A stretch of DNA of 7,395 bases from assembly GCA_020848595.1 (NCBI GenBank), contig JADLHV010000174.1:1-7395 (forward strand). Direction: 5' to 3'. Made by a program: the position numbers and the translations under genes. Below are positions 1-4,831 of this stretch, piece after piece. Below the pieces are notes generated by a model. The model worked only from the letters and a program-made list of their open reading frames with translations. It made no database searches and had not been told where the DNA came from. Position 1 is the stretch's first letter. Every line of letters starts with the position of its first letter. This stretch comes from Bacteroidia bacterium (GTDB taxonomy: Bacteria > Bacteroidota > Bacteroidia > NS11-12g > UBA955).

Positions 1-1131
1 GTCTTGGGCTTCCTCGTAACTAAATCGTTTATCAGAGTGAATGACAGCCTTAACAAAACGTTTATTTATGACATTGAATTGTGCATCTATTTCAAAAATT
101 GTGGCACATGTAAGTCGATCTTGATTAGGTACCAAAGAACACACCACATCCGATAATTTGAAAGGCAACATAGGTACAACTCGGTCGACTAAATATACTG
201 AAGTTGCCCTCTTTAATGCTTCCTTATCTAAAATCGAACCTGGTTTTACATAATGACTTACATCGGCAATATGCACGCCCACTTCGAGGTTACCATTGTC
301 TAGAATTTGATATGAAATTGCGTCGTCAAAATCTTTAGCTGTATCAGGGTCGATGGTAAAAGTAAGTACTTTTCTGTAGTCTTCACGTCCTTTTAAATCG
401 TCATCTGTAATGAATTCAGAAATATTATCAGATGCATGTTGAACTTCAGGTTCGAAAGCTTCTGGCAATCCAAATTCAGCTAAAATGGCATGCATTTCGG
501 TTAAGTGTTCTCCAGGATTTCCTAGAATATCAATTAATTGTGCACTTGGAAAACGGGCATCGCTCCTGAATTCTTTAATTTTAAATACTACTTTTTTTCC
601 TACTTTAAACTCTGGCTCATGTTGAACAGTAAATTTAAATTGAAATCTATTATTATCTGGTTGAATGTACCAATGATGATGTTCAAGTAGTAGAACTCCC
701 GTAAATTGTCTAGTTGAATGGCTTATCAAGGATATAACTTCTGCTTTTGAAGTCTTTTTACCTTGTTTAATTACTACAGCTGATACCTTGTCGAATGGCA
801 ATAATCGAATTTGACTTTGTACCACTTGCAAATCTTCCTCTTGATCGTCTACCATAAGAAAGACTCGGCCATTTTTAGTTATATCTATTGTGCCTTCTAA
901 ACTAACTGGAGGCAAAAGTCTAAAGAATTTATATTTGTCGCGACGACCAACAGAACCATCTATTACAAGTTGATCTAGTATAGGCAAAAGATCTTCCGCA
1001 TTACGAGGCATATCCTCAAGAGCTAATCTCGAAAATATCTGCTTGTGATTGAGAATCCTTCCTTTGTGTTCGGTTAAAACCTTTAGGATATCAGCTTCAA
1101 GCAATTTGGTCCTGTGCTTTTTTCTATCCAT
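1..1131 (-). CDS. rnr: Ribonuclease R, N-terminal half (3' end of gene outside window)
   Basis: RNase R is a processive 3'-to-5' exoribonuclease of the RNB (RNase II) family that degrades structured RNA in the cytoplasm. The 377 visible residues follow the family order. Residues about 5-72 are a winged-helix-like N-terminus. Two cold-shock/OB-like segments follow at about 76-135 and 143-205. The RNB catalytic domain begins near 250. Its signature TIDPDTAKDFDDA at 259-271 supplies D261, D267, D269 and D270, with the same spacing as the metal-binding aspartates of E. coli RNase R (D272, D278, D280, D281). VHIADVSHYV at 286-295 and YLVDRVVPMLP at 313-323 are further family motifs. The frame stays open to base 1, so the rest of RNB and the S1 domain lie outside. 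The ATG at 1131 is chosen because a TAnnTTTG promoter element sits 9 bases before it and no other start fits. RNase II is the alternative, but the winged-helix N-terminus and Bacteroidota context favour RNase R. Confidence 0.96.
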   Translation of the reverse strand, partial: MDRKKHRTKLLEADILKVLTEHKGRILNHKQIFSRLALEDMPRNAEDLLPILDQLVIDGSVGRRDKYKFFRLLPPVSLEGTIDITKNGRVFLMVDDQEEDLQVVQSQIRLLPFDKVSAVVIKQGKKTSKAEVISLISHSTRQFTGVLLLEHHHWYIQPDNNRFQFKFTVQHEPEFKVGKKVVFKIKEFRSDARFPSAQLIDILGNPGEHLTEMHAILAEFGLPEAFEPEVQHASDNISEFITDDDLKGREDYRKVLTFTIDPDTAKDFDDAISYQILDNGNLEVGVHIADVSHYVKPGSILDKEALKRATSVYLVDRVVPMLPFKLSDVVCSLVPNQDRLTCATIFEIDAQFNVINKRFVKAVIHSDKRFSYEEAQD

Positions 1132-1140
1132 AATGTCTTG

Positions 1141-1148
1141 CAAATGTA
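1141..1148 (-). promoter_or_regulatory. Bacteroidota -7 promoter element for rnr
   Basis: The minus strand reads TACATTTG, an exact match to the TAnnTTTG element recognised by the primary sigma factor of Bacteroidota. It is followed by CA and ends 9 bases before the rnr ATG. No TTTG was found at the expected 19-21 base spacing upstream; the nearest TTG is about 30 bases away, so the -33 box is weak or absent. The same TAyATTTGCA string occurs at nearly the same distance before pheT, which strengthens both calls. Transcription starting a few bases after the element would leave almost no 5' leader. Confidence 0.65.
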
Positions 1149-1175
1149 AGAATAGGATTTAATATACTTCTGACT

Positions 1176-1200
1176 AAACAATAATTTATTACTATTGTTT
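1176..1200. repeat. Inverted repeat, 8-bp arms, between the DUF3817 gene and rnr
   Basis: The arms aaacaata (1176-1183) and tattgttt (1193-1200) are perfectly complementary around a 9-base loop. It lies about 75 bases past the DUF3817 stop and 28 bases upstream of the rnr -7 element. The stem is all A/T except one pair and no clean U-run follows it on the minus strand, so a terminator role is uncertain. It could also be a regulatory site for rnr. Confidence 0.45.
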
Positions 1201-1203
1201 CAG

Positions 1204-1248
1204 TAATGCTCGAAATATTATTAACAAATCAATAAGTATCGAGCATTA
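1204..1248 (-). terminator. Long stem-loop after the pheT operon, possible terminator
   Basis: The arms taatgctcga (1204-1213) and tcgagcatta (1239-1248) form a perfect 10-bp stem. Inside it ttatt (1218-1222) can pair with aataa (1231-1235), leaving an 8-base loop, so the whole 45-base segment can fold as one hairpin with a small internal loop. It starts 28 bases after the DUF3817 stop codon, where the end of the pheT operon transcript is expected. No U-tract follows directly, so it may be an atypical or bidirectional terminator or a 3'-end stabilising hairpin. The structure is seen directly; the function is inferred. Confidence 0.45.
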
Positions 1249-1259
1249 ATCAATGCCCC

Positions 1260-1271
1260 AACTATATAGTT
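1260..1271. repeat. 12-bp perfect palindrome just after the DUF3817 stop
   Basis: aactatatagtt is its own reverse complement and lies 5 bases downstream of the DUF3817 stop codon. It has no loop, so it is more like a protein-binding dyad than an RNA hairpin. In such AT-rich sequence it could also be chance. Confidence 0.35.
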
Positions 1272-1276
1272 AGTGC

Positions 1277-1573
1277 TTAAAGGAGTTTCTTTAAAAAGAA
1301 AGTGCCAAATGGAATAATAGACAATAAAAATGCCTTAACAGCCTTTATGAAATTAAATTGTTTGTCTATCATCATTTGCAGTATTTGATACATAAATGCA
1401 ACAAATAGAACTCCATGTAATAAGCCTACTATGCGCACTGCTTCAGGAATTTTGAATGCATATTTCAACGGCATTGCTATGAATAGTAATATTAAATAAC
1501 TATAGCCTTCTATTTTTCCTATGTTTAAAAAACGTTTTATACGTTGTTGTTTTTGTTCTTCTGTAAGTTCCAT
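1277..1573 (-). CDS. DUF3817 family small integral membrane protein
   Basis: This 98-residue inner-membrane protein has no established function. It starts with a short charged, probably cytoplasmic N-terminus (1-18). Three hydrophobic segments follow at about 22-40, 47-67 and 78-95, and it ends in a basic KKLL tail. Features I recognise from the DUF3817 family are EG at 22-23, the MPLKY stretch at 34-38, VGLLHG at 49-54 and the closing IPFGTFF at 87-93. The length is normal for the family. Its ATG directly follows the TAA of the preceding gene with no gap (TAAATG), so translation is probably coupled, and there is no Shine-Dalgarno sequence. It is the last gene of the apparent pheT operon. The family call rests on remembered motif patterns. 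Confidence 0.82.
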   Translation of the reverse strand: MELTEEQKQQRIKRFLNIGKIEGYSYLILLFIAMPLKYAFKIPEAVRIVGLLHGVLFVAFMYQILQMMIDKQFNFIKAVKAFLLSIIPFGTFFLKKLL

Positions 1574-2047
1574 TTATCGAGTTTGATTAATCCAATGTTG
1601 ATTTAAAGGGAGAATGAATTTGGTGCCTAATTCTCCTAAATTATTTACTAATGTGTTAAAAAATAGGGTGTTGTCGTTTATGTTGCCTTCGTTTTTAGCT
1701 TGTTCAATAGCATTCAAATGAATAGAATGAACTTGATTGTCTTTCAAATAAGCCATGTTTAATCGATCAAAGAAATCGACTCCAATTTCTGCACTCAGTT
1801 CTTTAAGCTTACGAACACTTTTATCGATACTACAACCACTTGCATCAGTAGCACTTTCATCGACTACTAGGAGTATAAATCGCTGATATAATACGTCACT
1901 ATCCGCTTTCAGAGCTTTGTCGTGAGCCGTCCAACTGATACAAAAATGCGCTAAATCATTTTTTATTTTAAGGATTTCACTCTCGTTTAAGGTCCTTTCA
2001 GCTTGGTAAAGCCATACACGACTGTTTTCTGATAAATCGGTTCTCAT
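1574..2047 (-). CDS. Conserved Bacteroidota hypothetical protein (often mislabelled 'ABC transporter ATPase')
   Basis: This 157-residue protein is predicted soluble, with no signal peptide or membrane segment. It matches my memory of a Bacteroidota family of about 160 residues. Recognisable stretches are RVWLYQAER at 10-18, SWTAHDKAL at 39-47, a hydrophobic strand plus RFILLVVDE at 56-64, ASGCSIDKSV at 69-78 with Cys72, FFNTLVNN at 129-136 and a late Trp at 152. Database entries for this family are often called ABC transporter ATPase, but no Walker A (GxxxxGKS/T), Walker B or LSGGQ signature is present, so that name is not supported. Conserved-looking Cys72 and His42 could be functional, which is inference. 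The start ATG overlaps the previous stop by ATGA, and the stop abuts the DUF3817 start, which places it inside the pheT operon. Its function is unknown. Confidence 0.85.
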   Translation of the reverse strand: MRTDLSENSRVWLYQAERTLNESEILKIKNDLAHFCISWTAHDKALKADSDVLYQRFILLVVDESATDASGCSIDKSVRKLKELSAEIGVDFFDRLNMAYLKDNQVHSIHLNAIEQAKNEGNINDNTLFFNTLVNNLGELGTKFILPLNQHWINQTR

Positions 2048-2346
2048 TGATGCAATAGTGTGGTAATTCGATCAACTTCTTTAATCATCTCGTTGATTTT
2101 AAATTTCAAATCCCTGTTAGACGAGTTGTCATCATCGCTATCTCCGCTAACACCCTCGGCCAAGCGTTTCATTTTTAGCTTACTTTCCAGTTCCTTAATA
2201 GAACTATTTTGAATATCTAATAAACGTCTCAATCGCACAATTTCCTTGTTTTTTTCTTCTAATTCAGAATTCTTAGCACGGAGATGTTTTTTCATTTCAG
2301 CGACCGTTTCCCTGATATTTTTGAGTCGTTTGATGAGCGCTTCCAT
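2044..2346 (-). CDS. Small coiled-coil protein of the pheT operon
   Basis: This 100-residue protein has no signal peptide or membrane segment. Residues 1-62 are one long charged helix with heptad-like leucine/isoleucine spacing, so a coiled coil is likely. A flexible acidic/serine linker with the run GDSDDDNSSN spans about 68-77. A conserved-looking C-terminal helix follows, KINEMIKEVDRITTLL at 83-98. From memory, short coiled-coil proteins with a similar KINELVREVDK-type tail lie directly after pheT in many Bacteroidota and are often followed by zapA, which suggests a cell-division (ZapB-like) role, but no zapA is next to it here. It begins 5 bases after the pheT stop and overlaps the next gene by 4 bases (ATGA). 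The function is inferred only from context, and simple structural coiled coils could look the same. Confidence 0.85.
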   Translation of the reverse strand: MEALIKRLKNIRETVAEMKKHLRAKNSELEEKNKEIVRLRRLLDIQNSSIKELESKLKMKRLAEGVSGDSDDDNSSNRDLKFKINEMIKEVDRITTLLHQ

Positions 2347-2351
2347 ATTGA

Positions 2352-4676
2352 TTATTTTCTAATTACAGCATTGATTTCTTTTTCGAATCGTCCAATAAGT
2401 TTTTCCATAATTGGGTCGATTTCGGTATCTGTTAATGTTTTATTATCATCATATAAATCAATGCTGATACTTATTGATTTTTGATTTTCTTCTAGCGGTT
2501 TTCCTTGGTAAACGTCAAATACATTGATATTTCCAATTAAATGATTTTTTTCACTTCTTATGATATTTTCTATGGATTCAAATTGTACAGAGCGCTCCAA
2601 TACCAAACTCAAATCTCTGCGTACAATAGGGAATTGAGGGATAGCTTTTAATAAAAACTCTTTTTGATATTTAGCAGGCACTGTCCAATCGAATACTGCA
2701 TAAAAAACAGAGTCTTTTATACCGAATTTTTGCAATGTTTTCGTATCTACTTCAGCTAATTCAATTTGACCTTTTGGTGCATCAAATGCATCGTAAACTT
2801 TGTTGACTATCGATTTTAAGAAGTGGGCGTCAACAGGTTTAGGGTTATATTCCCAACTTTCGTTAGTTTGTTGACCAGAGACAATAATCAGTAGTTGATT
2901 GGTCTCTTTAAATCCTTTCTCTTTGTTACTATAAATTTTACCAAACTCAAAGAATCTGTTATCATTTAGTTTGCGGTTTTTGTTATAGGCAATAGATTCT
3001 AAAGCTGAGTAAAGCATATGCCCACGCATCACATTCATTTCTGCGCTTAGAGGATTGCTTAAAAATACTAAATTGGTTTTATCTTCGTAGTATTTATCGG
3101 CTGTTAGTGAATTGGTCATGATTTCTCTAAAGCCAATCCCTTTTAACAATAAGCTAATAGTGTTTTCACCAATTTTAAGAGGATTGCTTTTTTCGTAATT
3201 CAAAGACATTTTCATGCTGCTTTGTAAAGGCACATGTTTAAATCCGTATATACGAATGAGCTCTTCTATTACATCAATTTCTCTAGTAACATCACCTTTA
3301 AAACATGGAACCGATAACAAGTATCCAATTTCATTTTCTGATTGAATGCTTATCCCTAATCCAGTGAGTATTTGACTTATGGTATCAGAAGGGATATCAA
3401 TGCCAAGCGTTTTATTGATATGACTTCTTTTAAGTTCGATGATAGAAGGTTGTAATGGGGAAGGGTAGATATCGATAATATCACCATTAACTGTAGCACC
3501 ACAAATTTCAGATAATAGTGCTGCTGCCCTTTTCAAAGCAATAGTAGTCATTTCGGGGTCAGTGCCACGTTCGAAACGGAAACTGCTGTCTGTGTTTAGT
3601 CCGTGCGCTTTAGCTGCTTTTCGGATAACATCTGGAGCAAAATAAGCGCTTTCTAGAAAAATACGATTAGTTTTTTCACTGACACCACTGTCTTTACCAC
3701 CATAAATACCAGCCATACACATATCACTGATGGTATCACATATCATTAATTCGTGACCTTTTAGTTTTCGTTCAACACCATCTAAAGTAATAAATGAACT
3801 ATTTTGAGTAGCACGTTTAACAATAATTTTATTTCCAATTATTTTATCTAAATCAAAAGCATGTAAGGGTTGTCCGAGCTCGTGTAAGATAAAGTTGGTG
3901 ATATCGACTACATTATTGATAGATTTTAGGCCAATGATAGATAATCTATTTTTTAGCCAATCTGGACTTTCGCCGACCCTTATATTTTCGATGATGAGGC
4001 CCGAATAGCGCGGGCAATCCATAGCATCTGCTATTTCGATTTCTAGAGGAAGAGTTTTAGGAGAACTTACTAATTCGGAGGTGTGTAATTTGAAAGGTAA
4101 ATTTAAAACGGTAGCTAATTCCCTAGCGACACCTAAATGCGAAGCTGCATCACCTCTATTAGCTGTTAGTCCAATTTCAAAGAGTACATCGCTTTCTACA
4201 TTAAATAATTCAGCCACACTAGCGCCAATAGGCGTAGTAGGGTCAAGAATCAATAAGCCAGCATGACTTTCTCCCATTCCAATTTCGTCTTCAGCGCAGA
4301 GCATACCTTCAGAGTATTCGCCTCTAATCTTAGCTTTTTGAATTGTAAAAGGTTCTCCCTTAAGCGGATAGATAGTAGTGCCGACAGTAGCCACTATAAC
4401 CTTTTGTCCCGCTTCTACATTTGGAGCACCACAAACTATTGACAGTAATTCGCTAGAGCCAATATCGACCTTAGTTAAATTGAGTTTATCTGCATTTGGG
4501 TGTTTGATGCAGGTTTCAACTTTACCAACAATTAAACCACGTAAGCCGCCTTTAATTGATTCTATTTTTTCGAAATGCTCAACTTCCAAGCCCGTTGCAG
4601 TAAGAATATTTTCAATTTCTTCTGGGGACTGCGTCAAAGGCAGCAGAGAGTTCAGCCAGTTTAAAGATATCTTCAT
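2352..4676 (-). CDS. pheT: Phenylalanyl-tRNA synthetase beta subunit
   Basis: PheT pairs with PheS in an alpha2-beta2 cytoplasmic enzyme that attaches phenylalanine to tRNA-Phe using ATP. The 774 residues show the full bacterial beta-chain order. The N-terminus is MKISLNWL. The EMAP/OB tRNA-binding domain spans about 40-150, with HPNADKL from 59, IVCGAPN near 80 and KIRG near 116. The B3/B4 editing region contains INNVVDITNF and HELGQPLHAFD within 253-275. SFRFERGTDP lies near 365-374. The B5 domain ends in IEELIRIYGF at 470-479. A catalytic-like fold region carries SNPLSAEMNVMRG near 540-552. The C-terminal FDX-ACB domain, about 680-773, begins with FPIVRRDLS. An in-frame ATG at 4703 would add nine residues, but the promoter's -7 element lies inside that stretch and the family starts at MKIS, so 4676 is preferred. 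pheS is not adjacent. It heads an operon of three small genes. Confidence 0.98.
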   Translation of the reverse strand: MKISLNWLNSLLPLTQSPEEIENILTATGLEVEHFEKIESIKGGLRGLIVGKVETCIKHPNADKLNLTKVDIGSSELLSIVCGAPNVEAGQKVIVATVGTTIYPLKGEPFTIQKAKIRGEYSEGMLCAEDEIGMGESHAGLLILDPTTPIGASVAELFNVESDVLFEIGLTANRGDAASHLGVARELATVLNLPFKLHTSELVSSPKTLPLEIEIADAMDCPRYSGLIIENIRVGESPDWLKNRLSIIGLKSINNVVDITNFILHELGQPLHAFDLDKIIGNKIIVKRATQNSSFITLDGVERKLKGHELMICDTISDMCMAGIYGGKDSGVSEKTNRIFLESAYFAPDVIRKAAKAHGLNTDSSFRFERGTDPEMTTIALKRAAALLSEICGATVNGDIIDIYPSPLQPSIIELKRSHINKTLGIDIPSDTISQILTGLGISIQSENEIGYLLSVPCFKGDVTREIDVIEELIRIYGFKHVPLQSSMKMSLNYEKSNPLKIGENTISLLLKGIGFREIMTNSLTADKYYEDKTNLVFLSNPLSAEMNVMRGHMLYSALESIAYNKNRKLNDNRFFEFGKIYSNKEKGFKETNQLLIIVSGQQTNESWEYNPKPVDAHFLKSIVNKVYDAFDAPKGQIELAEVDTKTLQKFGIKDSVFYAVFDWTVPAKYQKEFLLKAIPQFPIVRRDLSLVLERSVQFESIENIIRSEKNHLIGNINVFDVYQGKPLEENQKSISISIDLYDDNKTLTDTEIDPIMEKLIGRFEKEINAVIRK

Positions 4677-4684
4677 CCAGAGTG

Positions 4685-4692
4685 CAAATATA
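4685..4692 (-). promoter_or_regulatory. Bacteroidota -7 promoter element for the pheT operon
   Basis: The minus strand reads TATATTTG followed by CA, an exact TAnnTTTG match, ending 8 bases before the pheT ATG at 4676. A possible -33 TTG lies about 24 bases upstream of the element, slightly beyond the usual 19-21 spacing. The element lies between the two candidate pheT starts, so a transcript from here could not include the upstream ATG at 4703. The implied 5' leader is only a few bases long and holds no Shine-Dalgarno sequence. Confidence 0.7.
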
Positions 4693-4789
4693 GTTAAATC
4701 CATCTACTTGGATGCCCAAGAAATCAACAGTATATATGCAATGGATTTTTAAGATATTTTGAATTTTCATTTGAATAAATAATATTGAT

Positions 4790-4811
4790 TTCTTGTAGTT
4801 AGATTCAAGAA
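4790..4811 (-). terminator. Weak stem-loop after the T9SS-protein gene, possible terminator
   Basis: ttcttg (4790-4795) and caagaa (4806-4811) are complementary around a 10-base loop, 20 bases past the stop of the secreted-protein gene. A 6-bp AT-rich stem with no continuous U-run after it on the minus strand is marginal. It is the only hairpin of note at the place where termination before the pheT promoter is expected. Confidence 0.3.
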
Positions 4812-4831
4812 GTTAATTTTACAAAAGGACT

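Noticed and set aside
1574..2047. Annotation as an ABC transporter ATPase
   Set aside because: No Walker or signature motifs are present; the name appears to be an inherited database label.
4677..4703. Nine-residue N-terminal extension of PheT from the ATG at 4703
   Set aside because: The family begins at MKIS (4676), and the TATATTTG promoter element lies within the extension, so the transcript would not contain the upstream ATG.
2284..4752. Plus-strand open frames at 2284-2484, 4081-4266 and 4378-4752
   Set aside because: All lie antisense to the coiled-coil gene and the well-supported pheT, show low-complexity shadow-like protein composition, and lack promoter or family evidence.
4612..4770. 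A 52-codon minus-strand reading frame (MKIQNILKIH...) in the gap before pheT that runs into pheT out of frame
   Set aside because: It overlaps the pheT promoter and start, resembles nothing I know, and would need transcription from upstream. It is best read as chance.
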